A DNA stretch of 8,689 nucleotides. Source: Legionella genomosp. 1 (lineage in GTDB: Bacteria; Pseudomonadota; Gammaproteobacteria; Legionellales; Legionellaceae). The notes below the pieces were generated by a model. The model searched no databases. It had not been told where the DNA came from and was given only the letters and a program-made list of their open reading frames with translations. The position numbers and the translations under genes were made by a program. Positions 1-6,464 of this stretch are shown here, piece by piece. Each line of letters begins with the position of its first letter. Position 1 is the stretch's first letter. Location: assembly GCA_945889365.1 (NCBI GenBank), contig CAMDBQ010000048.1, forward strand, positions 1 through 8,689. Direction: 5' to 3'.

Positions 1-107
1 AGGATAAAAAAATCCCCTTTAATAATAATCGAATGATTATGGTAGGGTTTTGAACCAGGGAATCTTTGTTTGTGAGATCTATACTGCTTTCTCAAAGACA
101 CCGTAAT

Positions 108-1061
108 TCAACCTTTGATTATCCCGGCTAAGCACCGTAAATAATCTCCGGCAATATCCAATCCCGACACAGATGAAATCTCGCATATACACGTCGGGCT
201 TGTCACATTGATTTCAGTTAAATAATCACCAATCACATCAATCCCAACAAAATACAAACCCTTGGCTTGCAACGTTGGGGCGATTTGATCACATAACCAA
301 CGATCACGCTCGGTGATCTCGACTACCTCACCTCGTGCGCCAGCGGCTAGATTTCCGCGCAATTCACCGGGTGCTGGAATGCGTGCCAAGGCAAAAGGCA
401 CGGGTTCGCCATTGATTAGCAAAATACGCTTATCACCCAAGGTACTAATTGCTGGGATATACTGTTGTGCCATAATACTCACAGTTTGTCCGTGGGTTAA
501 TACTTCCAAAATAACTGATAAATTACGTGCATCTTTATTAACATGAAAAACAGCACTCCCTCCCATGCCTTCAAGGGGTTTGAAAATAACGTTGCGCTGC
601 TGCTCCCAGAATTCACGTAACAGACGGATATCTTTACTGACGAGAGTCAACGGGCAACATTCCGGAAAATTAAGGGTAAAAAACTTTTCATTCGCATCAC
701 GTAAACTTTGTGGCTTATTGGCCACCAACACCCCCTCACGTTCCGCCAATTCCAAAGCATAGGTGGCATATATATATTCCATGTTAAACGGTGGATCTTT
801 ACGCATCAAAATAATATCAAAGGCAGTCAATGGCAAATCACCGAGTGGCTTTGTTGTTACCCAATCAGGCTTCGTTTCATCATGAATAATAATAGAAGAT
901 GCATTGGCATACGCATGCCCTGCTCGACAATACAAATCATTAGGCGTGAAATACGCACAACTCCAACCCATCGTTTGAGCACGTTTGATCATCGCCACAG
1001 TTGAATCTTTATAGGGTTTTAACGTATGTAACGGATCCATTAAAATCGCAATTTTCATCAT
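108..1061 (-). CDS. gshB: Glutathione synthetase
   Basis: This cytosolic enzyme joins glycine to gamma-glutamylcysteine using ATP, the second and last step of glutathione synthesis. The 317-residue product is collinear with E. coli GshB (316 aa) and has the ATP-grasp layout of that family. Visible motifs are MRKDPPF (86-92), NKPQSLRD (115-122), the ATP-binding KPLEGMGG (161-168), RGNLAAG (235-241) and the metal/substrate region ending EINVTSPT (283-290). The start overlaps the gshA stop by 4 nt (ATGA), so translation is probably coupled. Two ATG codons lie in tandem; an AGG sits 4 nt before the first and 7 nt before the second, so initiation at the second (one residue shorter) is equally possible. 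One oddity is Cys293, where E. coli has Arg in the TCIREI segment. Function is secure from sequence; the effect of the substitution is unknown. Confidence 0.96.
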   Translation of the reverse strand: MMKIAILMDPLHTLKPYKDSTVAMIKRAQTMGWSCAYFTPNDLYCRAGHAYANASSIIIHDETKPDWVTTKPLGDLPLTAFDIILMRKDPPFNMEYIYATYALELAEREGVLVANKPQSLRDANEKFFTLNFPECCPLTLVSKDIRLLREFWEQQRNVIFKPLEGMGGSAVFHVNKDARNLSVILEVLTHGQTVSIMAQQYIPAISTLGDKRILLINGEPVPFALARIPAPGELRGNLAAGARGEVVEITERDRWLCDQIAPTLQAKGLYFVGIDVIGDYLTEINVTSPTCICEISSVSGLDIAGDYLRCLAGIIKG

Positions 1062-2353
1062 TTTTCCTGGGTCGCTGCAATTTCACGCGCAGCGGCAAGG
1101 GCTGCTAATCGCGCAATCACACCATAAGCATAAAAACGGTTAGGCGAATCTGCGGCCTCCATGTCATTACAAGGGATGTTGCACGCTTGAGCGAATGCTA
1201 ACGGTTCAAAATGCATCCCGGGAGCATTAAGATTTTCATCCGCGCCACGTCCTTGATGAACCCGATAAAACCCACCCACCACAAACTGACCAATCATATA
1301 CACTACAGGTTCAGCAACGGCGCCATCCGGCATGGTTTCAAAACTGTAAACCCCTTCCTGAATAATCAACCGATGCACCTTGCGACTGCCTTTAATAGCC
1401 GACATGCTAGTGCGCTGCTTGCGATTCATTTGTAATAATTGCGATCCTTCGTACACCATCATCACACTCATACCATAAGTACCATTATCGGCCTTCACGA
1501 CCACAAACGGTTTTTCAGTAATGCCATGCGTAGCATATTTATCACGAATATCAGCCAATAATTTATCGACGTCCTGAGCGAGCGCTTCGACTCCAACCTT
1601 TCTCATAAAATCAACCCCATCTATTGAGCTAAACATGGGGTTAATTAACCAGGGATCCAAATTAATCAACGCTGCAAATTCGTGAGCTACTTCAGCAAAA
1701 TGTTGGAAATGACTTGACTTTAATCTCGATGACCAGCCAACCTGAACGGGAGGCTGAATACTTTGATGCAAATCCTGTAGCAGCTCAGGTACGCCAGATG
1801 ATAAATCATTATTTAACAATAAAAGACAAGGTTCAAAATCGTCCAACCCTAATCGATTATTTCGGCGCACAAGAGGCTCAATCAACAATTGGGTTCCATT
1901 CTCGGTCGTCATCTCAACAGGGGCTGTGATTGCTGGATCTAAACTACCAATTCGCACAACAAAACCAGCTTTGGAAAAAATATCCCGTAATACCGTCAAA
2001 CTTTGCAAGTAATGCAGATTACGGGTATGGCTTTCGGGTAATAATAGTATGTTCATGCCATCCGGCACACCATCGCGCAATACCGATTGCGCGGCTTGAA
2101 TACACAAAGGGAAAAAATCACGATTGATATTATTGAAACCTGCCGGAAATAAATTCGTATCCACCGGCGCAATTTTAAACCCCGCATGACGTAAATCAAC
2201 TGACGAAGTAATAGGTGCCGGCGTTTTTTGCCAACTTTTACGAAACCAAGTCTCGATGGTAGTCACATTATTTAAAATAATCGCTTCAATCGGATGCAAA
2301 GGACCCGTATGAGCGGTAATCAAATGCGGAGCTGGCACATAAATGGGGGGCAT
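1058..2353 (-). CDS. gshA: Glutamate--cysteine ligase, proteobacterial GshA type
   Basis: This enzyme catalyses ATP-dependent ligation of glutamate and cysteine, the first step of glutathione synthesis. The 431-residue product does not resemble the E. coli GshA class. It matches the separate family first defined from Acidithiobacillus-type proteobacteria (Pfam GshA, about 430 aa). Features I associate with that family are VDTNLFPAGFNN (64-75), LLLPESHTRN (103-112), VGWSSRLKS (205-213), KADNGTYGM (287-295), EPVVYMIGQFVVGGFYRVH (348-366) and NLNAPGMHFEPL (374-385). An in-frame TAG two codons upstream of the ATG fixes the start; the ribosome site is a weak GAGAG about 10 nt upstream. It is the first gene of a gshA-gshB pair overlapping by 4 nt. 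A sigma70-like promoter lies about 73 nt upstream. The glutathione role is further supported by adjacent gshB. Confidence 0.93.
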   Translation of the reverse strand: MPPIYVPAPHLITAHTGPLHPIEAIILNNVTTIETWFRKSWQKTPAPITSSVDLRHAGFKIAPVDTNLFPAGFNNINRDFFPLCIQAAQSVLRDGVPDGMNILLLPESHTRNLHYLQSLTVLRDIFSKAGFVVRIGSLDPAITAPVEMTTENGTQLLIEPLVRRNNRLGLDDFEPCLLLLNNDLSSGVPELLQDLHQSIQPPVQVGWSSRLKSSHFQHFAEVAHEFAALINLDPWLINPMFSSIDGVDFMRKVGVEALAQDVDKLLADIRDKYATHGITEKPFVVVKADNGTYGMSVMMVYEGSQLLQMNRKQRTSMSAIKGSRKVHRLIIQEGVYSFETMPDGAVAEPVVYMIGQFVVGGFYRVHQGRGADENLNAPGMHFEPLAFAQACNIPCNDMEAADSPNRFYAYGVIARLAALAAAREIAATQEK

Positions 2354-2425
2354 ACGCTATGTTCTCTCAAGATAAATGCATCTTTAGATATTAACGTCAG
2401 AACCCGTAGGCCGCAAGCACTGCAC

Positions 2426-2453
2426 GTTATACCCTACTGCCTCGTCTTGTTAA
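2426..2453 (-). promoter_or_regulatory. Likely sigma70 promoter of gshAB
   Basis: On the minus strand TTAACA (2453-2448, 5 of 6 consensus bases) is followed after 16 nt by TATAAC (2431-2426, 5 of 6). This would start a transcript near 2419 with a leader of about 65 nt. That leader contains a small hairpin (AAGAT/ATCTT, 2369-2384) just before the weak ribosome site. A second, poorer candidate is TTGCGG (2416-2411), 17 nt, TAATAT (2393-2388). The call rests on consensus match and spacing only. Confidence 0.5.
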
Positions 2454-2496
2454 TACGCTCCCTTAAACTGTCCATCTATCAACATAATCCGATACT

Positions 2497-2517
2497 AAAA
2501 TCGAGCCCCTGGGGGCT
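2497..2517 (-). terminator. Weak intrinsic terminator-like hairpin
   Basis: AGCCCC (2517-2512 on the minus strand) pairs with GGGGCT (2509-2504), followed by CGATTTT. The stem is GC-rich but short, and the T run has only four bases offset by three, so termination would be partial. It lies upstream of the gshA promoter, so it cannot end gshAB; it could end a minus-strand transcript starting to its right or shield gshA from read-through. A competing CTGGG (2530-2526 on the minus strand) could pair with CCCAG (2513-2509) and disrupt it. Confidence 0.3.
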
Positions 2518-2648
2518 TATCATTACCCAGTAGATTTAATCGTACAATCCATCTCTGGTGAGGTATGGTAGTGATGCCAAGCACGATAGGGTCGGACTGA
2601 CCTAACACCAACCCGCCCTCCACACCATGTCAGCAGGCCCTAATTATT
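2497..2648 (-). ncRNA. Candidate structured small RNA, unrecognised
   Basis: Read on the minus strand, this stretch forms three compatible stems. ATGGTGTG (2628-2621) pairs with CACTACCAT (2573-2565) with one bulged base. Inside it, GGGTTGG (2614-2608) pairs with CCGACCC (2595-2589) around a 12-nt loop. A terminator-like AGCCCC/GGGGCT hairpin closes the 3' end. The inner stem has a G-U wobble on the minus strand but would be a C-A mismatch on the plus strand, which favours minus-strand transcription. An AATAAT -10-like element (2648-2643) is present, but I found no good -35 at the right distance. It matches no RNA family I recognise; ends are approximate. The structure may also be accidental, or degenerate sequence. 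Confidence 0.27.
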
Positions 2649-2720
2649 CACGTGCATTATCATCATCTCTTTCCTGGCAAATATGCTAAACTTAACTAAA
2701 TCACTTAAAAAGCCAAAGCC

Positions 2721-3002
2721 ATGCTACCCGAACTAGCCAATCAGTACAGCGATCAAATTCAAACAGGATATTACCTTCTCATTCTAGTCAATGGCATTCT
2801 GCATTTAATCTTCGCAGGCGCCGTAGCAAGAGACGCCGGTAATCTATACAAATTAGGCCAACGTCCCGCATTGGTATCTGCACCAACCTGGGCATTTGCC
2901 ACATTAATCGGAGGGGTTCTGACTGCAACCATATATTGGTTTATTCACCACTCCACCCTAACAAGACCTACAAGTAGAGAGACTCGTTATGATAAACCTT
3001 AA
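2721..3002 (+). CDS. Small two-helix inner-membrane protein, unknown
   Basis: I do not recognise this 93-residue protein. It has two hydrophobic segments likely to span the inner membrane, about residues 17-36 (from YYLLILV) and 54-77 (to IYWFIHH). A polar linker containing ARDAGNLYKLGQRP joins them, and a charged C-terminal tail carries several Arg residues. No Cys, heme or metal motif is visible. The ATG is the first after an in-frame TAA five codons upstream; the ribosome site is poor. Its last 14 nt overlap the start of the rhodanese gene, so the two are probably co-transcribed and perhaps coupled. The overlap and sensible membrane topology argue that it is real. Whether its role is linked to the rhodanese or to divergent gshAB is only a guess from position. 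Confidence 0.75.
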   Translation: MLPELANQYSDQIQTGYYLLILVNGILHLIFAGAVARDAGNLYKLGQRPALVSAPTWAFATLIGGVLTATIYWFIHHSTLTRPTSRETRYDKP

Positions 3003-3318
3003 AATAAAGACCATTGACGTGCATGAGTTAAAAAAATTGTATGATGCGTCGTTCGATTTGTGTTTGATAGATGTTCGGGAAGACCCTGAACGGGAAGAAA
3101 TACGCATACCACGAGCAATACACATTCCGAAAGACACGCTAGTGTCGGTTATTGAGCAAAAAATATCTGATCGAAACACGTCCATTTACTTGCATTGTCG
3201 AAGTGGCGTCCGCTCTCTTTATGCGGCGCACTGTTTAGCTGAGCTGGGTTATCAGGATGTTTATTCTGTTGATGGTGGTATTGTTGAATGGGCTAATTCC
3301 GGATATCCGGTTAACTAG
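2989..3318 (+). CDS. Single-domain rhodanese-like sulfurtransferase
   Basis: The 109 residues make one complete rhodanese domain. The N-terminal part carries the LIDVRE strand-loop (26-31), followed by IPRAIHIPKDTL (40-51). The active-site loop CRSGVR (70-75) has Cys70, which would carry the persulfide. The C-terminal GYQDVYSVDGGIVEWANSGYPV is typical of the fold. There is no signal peptide, so it should act in the cytosol, moving sulfane sulfur from donors such as thiosulfate or glutathione persulfide to thiol acceptors; the actual substrate cannot be read from sequence. The active-site loop is six residues, usual for sulfur-transferring rhodaneses and not for Cdc25-like phosphatases. A GAGAGA about 7 nt upstream can serve as ribosome site. 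It overlaps the upstream membrane-protein gene by 14 nt and ends inside the large foldback. Confidence 0.9.
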   Translation: MINLKIKTIDVHELKKLYDASFDLCLIDVREDPEREEIRIPRAIHIPKDTLVSVIEQKISDRNTSIYLHCRSGVRSLYAAHCLAELGYQDVYSVDGGIVEWANSGYPVN

Positions 3319-3409
3319 TTCGGACAATCCGAGCCGCGACCGTTAGGGAGTGTTTAAATATCTATAACACTCCCTGACGGTCGCGGTTCGGATCAACCGA
3401 AACTATAAC
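3310..3409. repeat. 100-nt intergenic foldback (long inverted repeat)
   Basis: The core arms 3327-3354 and 3366-3393 pair over 28 positions, with 26 Watson-Crick pairs and two G-T (G-U) pairs, around an 11-nt loop. Beyond a 3x3 internal loop the stem resumes: 3316-3323 pairs with 3397-3405 with one bulged A, and GTTA (3310-3313) pairs with TAAC (3406-3409). The structure includes the rhodanese stop codon and fills most of the space to the convergent comEA gene. No T run follows on either strand, so it is not a textbook intrinsic terminator, although it could block or stabilise both converging mRNAs. The GC-rich core looks like a REP-type or miniature palindromic element. I recall similar GC-rich palindromes between Legionella genes, but this is memory, not a search. 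Confidence 0.9.
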
Positions 3410-3422
3410 GAGATTGTAAGCC

Positions 3423-3746
3423 CTAGTCTATTGCATATGCCTCTTGCAATTGCACTAAATGACTATCCACAAATGCCTTACCAAGGCCGCGCACTTGCGC
3501 CAACTCCTCAACGGATTTAATTCCACCATGAGCCTCACGAAAAGCCACAATCGCCTCAGCACGCTTTAACCCGACGCCTTTAAACGAGCCGGTTAACTCT
3601 TGAACCGTAGCTTTATTTAAATTGAGTTTTTTGAGCGTTTGCTCCACTACCGGCTGTGCCGTAGTTTTAGCGTCTTGTGCAATGGCTTGAGTGGAAAGGG
3701 ATAAAACTAAACATGACAATACAACAGCAAACATGGTTGCTTTCAT
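3423..3746 (-). CDS. comEA: ComEA-like periplasmic helix-hairpin-helix DNA-binding protein
   Basis: ComEA proteins bind incoming double-stranded DNA in the periplasm during natural transformation and help pull it across the outer membrane. The 107-residue product starts with a Sec signal peptide, hydrophobic core about residues 5-18 and a likely cleavage after AIA (21-23). After a short linker comes a tandem helix-hairpin-helix domain (about 41-101). Its hairpins are FKGVGLKRA (55-63) and VRGLGKAFV (85-93), and it begins LNLNKATVQEL, a typical ComEA-type opening. GGAG lies 7 nt before the ATG, a good ribosome site that supports this start. The gene stands alone, convergent with the rhodanese gene and divergent from leuS. 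The fold is certain; the competence role follows from the family, and no other competence gene is in view. Confidence 0.88.
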   Translation of the reverse strand: MKATMFAVVLSCLVLSLSTQAIAQDAKTTAQPVVEQTLKKLNLNKATVQELTGSFKGVGLKRAEAIVAFREAHGGIKSVEELAQVRGLGKAFVDSHLVQLQEAYAID

Positions 3747-3776
3747 AACAATCTCCTTGATTGATTGGACTAATTT

Positions 3777-3796
3777 TCTCTTGTTACCACAAGAGA
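3777..3796. promoter_or_regulatory. Perfect 8-bp dyad upstream of comEA
   Basis: TCTCTTGT and ACAAGAGA are exact inverted repeats separated by TACC. The dyad ends 30 nt upstream of the comEA start, so it would be a hairpin in the comEA leader or an operator near its promoter. Neither side has a T run, so it is not a terminator. I do not recognise the motif as a known regulator site. Confidence 0.4.
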
Positions 3797-3928
3797 CGAA
3801 GCAGTATCTCAGAGCCTATTCGAAAAGTCTACTGTTGTTCAGAGTAAATTATGGTGTATCTAATGTTTGTACGGTTTTTACAATGCGTCAAATTTCTAAT
3901 GCTTGCGAAGATCCTCCTCAGAATTAAA

Positions 3929-3957
3929 TTGCAGAAAATGGCATTAGGCGGTATCCT
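3929..3957 (+). promoter_or_regulatory. Possible weak leuS-operon promoter
   Basis: TTGCAG (3929-3934), 17 nt and TATCCT (3952-3957) fit sigma70 spacing with 3 and 4 of 6 consensus bases. This would leave a leader of about 25 nt before leuS. An alternative further upstream is TTGTTC (3835-3840), 18 nt, TCTAAT (3859-3864), with a better -10. The gap 3747-3989 must also hold the divergent comEA promoter, which I could not place. Confidence 0.25.
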
Positions 3958-3989
3958 TATTAACCCACTTGAATCTAAAAAAAGAATCC

Positions 3990-6464
3990 ATGGACAACGT
4001 TTATAGACCGCAGCAAGTTGAAGAGCAGGCGCAGCAGTATTGGGTTAAGAAGCAATCGTTTAATGTCACAGAAGACTTAAACAAAGAAAAATTCTACTGT
4101 CTGTCCATGTTCCCCTACCCTAGTGGCTCCTTACACATGGGGCATGTACGCAATTACACTTTAGGCGATGTTATTGCTCGCTACCAGCGCGCGTTAGGCA
4201 AAAATGTATTGCAACCCATTGGTTGGGATGCATTTGGCTTACCCGCTGAAAATGCAGCGATCAAACATGGGATACCTCCTGCTGAGTGGACCAAACAAAA
4301 TATAGCCTCAATGAAAGCACAGTTCTTACGATTAGGTAATGCCTATGATTGGCGGCGTGAGATCACCACCTGTGATCCCTGCTACTACCGCTGGGAACAA
4401 TGGTTTTTTATTCGACTGTATGAAAAAGGCCTGGTCTATAAAAAAAATGCGGTTGTAAACTGGGATCCAGTTGACCAAACCGTACTAGCTAATGAACAAG
4501 TCGTTGATGGCCGCGGTTGGCGTTCTGGTGCTTTAGTTGAACGCAAAGAAATATCCCAGTGGTTTATTAAAATTACCGCTTACGCTGATGAATTGCTGCG
4601 TGATTTAGACACGCTGGATGGCTGGCCTGCTCAGGTCAAACAAATGCAACGCAACTGGATTGGCCGCTCAGAAGGCAGTGAGATCTATTTTAAAGTCAAC
4701 GACTTCCATAAACGTCTTAAGATCTACACGACCCGTCCTGATACGTTGATGGGAACAACTTATTTAGCGGTAGCCCCCGATCACCCTCTGGCAAAACAAG
4801 CAGCCCAAAAAAATGCTGCTGTACAAACGTTTCTTGATAGCTGCCAAGGCGTGCGGATGGCTGAAGCTGAAATTGCAACCATGGAAAAACGTGGTATTGA
4901 TACCGGCATGAAAGCGATTCATCCCATTACAGGCGCTGATGTACCCATCTGGATTGCAAATTTTGTTTTGATGCAATATGGCTCTGGTGCTGTTATGTCG
5001 GTTCCCGCTCATGATCAGCGCGATTGGGAGTTTGCTAAAAAATATAGCCTGCCACTCAAAAACGTGATCAAACCCATCACTGCTGAACATGATTATACGC
5101 ACTCAGCATTTACGGGCGAAGGAACATTAGTTAATTCCAGTCAATTTGATGGATTGGTCTCTGCTGTTGCAATGAAAGATATTACCACGTTTCTTGAAGC
5201 GCAAGATGCCGGTAAATCCACAGTTAATTATCGTTTACGCGACTGGGGTGTCTCACGTCAACGCTATTGGGGTACACCGATCCCTATGATTATTTGTGAG
5301 GATTGCGGCATTGTTCCCGTTCCTGAAGATCAGCTGCCAGTAGTCTTGCCCGAGCAAGTTGAACTCACAGGAAATGGCTCGCCACTGGCTCAATGCCATG
5401 ACTTCATCCACACGACGTGTCCTAAGTGCGGTCAGGATGCCAATCGCGAGTCGGATACGTTTGATACGTTTGTTGAATCATCATGGTATTACGCGCGATT
5501 TGCCTGCAAAGGCCAGAAAAATGTGATGCTGGATGATCGCGCAAAATACTGGACGCCGGTTGATCAGTACGTAGGTGGGATTGAACACGCGGTCATGCAT
5601 TTACTGTACGCACGTTTTTTCCATAAACTTATGCGTGATGAAGGCTTGGTTAATTCTGACGAGCCGTTTAAAGCGTTGCTTAGTCAAGGCATGGTTCTGA
5701 AAGACGGTCATAAAATGTCCAAGTCCCTGGGTAATACGGTTGATCCCAATTATTTAATTGATACTTACGGTGCGGATACGGCGCGTTTGTTCATCATGTT
5801 TGCAGCCCCTCCTGAGCAATCATTGGAGTGGTCAGATACCGCGGTAGAAGGTGCTCATCGGTTCCTGAAACGCCTGTGGGCGTTTGCCTGCCAGCACGAA
5901 GCATTATTTATTGAGGTTAATGAATCGTTTTTAGATGGCAACAACCCTGTCAATTGGCAAACCTGCGGTAGTCGCCTGAAAAAATCACGTCTGGCCGTGC
6001 ATCAAATACTCATGCAAGCCACTAACGATTATGAACGTCAACAATTTAACACGGTTGTTTCCGGGTGTATGAAACTGTTTAATGAGCTGTCTTCATACTC
6101 GGTTGAAACTGAAGAAGACAAATTCTTCTTACACTCAGGCATTAGCTTCCTGTTGAGGCTGTTGGCTCCGATTACCCCGCATATTTGTCATGCTTTATGG
6201 CAACAACTGGGTTTTGAAAAAGCCATTATCGATGCGCCTTGGCCCAAGTTCGATAAAAGTGCACTCAAAGTAGAGGCGGCTGATTTTGTGGTCCAGATTA
6301 ATGGCAAACTTCGTGCTCAATTCACAACAAGCATTGATACACCACAAGATACATTAATTGAAATGGCATCAACTCATGCTGAACCATTTCTTGTTGGAAA
6401 AACCATTAAAAAATCAATTGTTATTCTACATCGCCACTTAATTAACCTGGTGGTTGCGGAGTGA
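3990..6464 (+). CDS. leuS: Leucyl-tRNA synthetase
   Basis: This cytosolic class I synthetase charges tRNA-Leu with leucine. Numbering from the ATG at 3990, the 824-residue product has HMGH (49-52, the HIGH motif) and KMSKS (575-579). The CP1 editing domain carries TTRPDT (247-252) and Asp342 in HDQRD, which position mischarged aminoacyl-tRNA for hydrolysis. Two CxxC pairs (C436/C439 and C477/C480) could bind zinc. It is about 36 residues shorter than E. coli LeuS mainly because the leucine-specific insertion before KMSKS is absent. I chose ATG 3990 because MDNVYRPQQVEEQ aligns with the E. coli N-terminus; a TTG at 3969 would add seven unaligned residues. The ribosome site (AAGAA) is weak. It is the first gene of the leuS-lptE-holA-nadD cluster, overlapping lptE by 4 nt (GTGA). 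Confidence 0.97.
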   Translation: MDNVYRPQQVEEQAQQYWVKKQSFNVTEDLNKEKFYCLSMFPYPSGSLHMGHVRNYTLGDVIARYQRALGKNVLQPIGWDAFGLPAENAAIKHGIPPAEWTKQNIASMKAQFLRLGNAYDWRREITTCDPCYYRWEQWFFIRLYEKGLVYKKNAVVNWDPVDQTVLANEQVVDGRGWRSGALVERKEISQWFIKITAYADELLRDLDTLDGWPAQVKQMQRNWIGRSEGSEIYFKVNDFHKRLKIYTTRPDTLMGTTYLAVAPDHPLAKQAAQKNAAVQTFLDSCQGVRMAEAEIATMEKRGIDTGMKAIHPITGADVPIWIANFVLMQYGSGAVMSVPAHDQRDWEFAKKYSLPLKNVIKPITAEHDYTHSAFTGEGTLVNSSQFDGLVSAVAMKDITTFLEAQDAGKSTVNYRLRDWGVSRQRYWGTPIPMIICEDCGIVPVPEDQLPVVLPEQVELTGNGSPLAQCHDFIHTTCPKCGQDANRESDTFDTFVESSWYYARFACKGQKNVMLDDRAKYWTPVDQYVGGIEHAVMHLLYARFFHKLMRDEGLVNSDEPFKALLSQGMVLKDGHKMSKSLGNTVDPNYLIDTYGADTARLFIMFAAPPEQSLEWSDTAVEGAHRFLKRLWAFACQHEALFIEVNESFLDGNNPVNWQTCGSRLKKSRLAVHQILMQATNDYERQQFNTVVSGCMKLFNELSSYSVETEEDKFFLHSGISFLLRLLAPITPHICHALWQQLGFEKAIIDAPWPKFDKSALKVEAADFVVQINGKLRAQFTTSIDTPQDTLIEMASTHAEPFLVGKTIKKSIVILHRHLINLVVAE

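Larger units (their letters stand above)
2354..2720. other. Divergent intergenic region, no protein gene seen
   Basis: These 367 bp separate gshA (minus) from the small membrane-protein gene (plus). No reading frame here has a plausible start and ribosome site together with recognisable protein character. The right end (2641-2710) is AT-rich and could carry promoters for either direction. The stretch 2581-2640 is about 63% GC, clearly above its surroundings, and is rich in inverted repeats. The part nearest gshA holds that gene's promoter and leader. I saw no tRNA, known riboswitch or insertion-sequence end. Confidence 0.7.

Noticed and set aside
31..70. tRNA T-arm-like GGTTCAAAACC on the minus strand
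   Set aside because: Only two pairs of the T-stem form, and no acceptor stem, anticodon arm or CCA-bearing 3' end can be built around it.
2481..2640. 6S RNA, SRP RNA or tRNA in the gshA upstream gap
   Set aside because: Short resemblances (GGTTGGTG, GGTCAG...TCCG, a CACCA end) do not extend to the conserved cores: the SRP GGAA loop region, the 6S central bubble and a tRNA T-loop are all missing.
3310..3409. Classical rho-independent terminator
   Set aside because: The stem is far longer than usual and no T run follows on either strand; it was recorded as an inverted repeat instead.
3711..3746. Lipobox (VLSC, residues 9-12) in ComEA
   Set aside because: The cysteine lies too early, inside the hydrophobic core, and a normal AIA cleavage site follows at 21-23.
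3747..3989. T-box or leucine-codon attenuator ahead of leuS
   Set aside because: No T-box sequence, no terminator hairpin with T run and no run of leucine codons in a short leader frame were found.
3969..3989. TTG start for leuS seven codons upstream
   Set aside because: The extra residues have no counterpart in E. coli LeuS, and the ATG at 3990 aligns with its N-terminus.
4764..5102. Minus-strand 112-residue frame inside leuS
   Set aside because: It lies wholly within the conserved editing-domain coding sequence and shows no recognisable protein features; it is a shadow frame.
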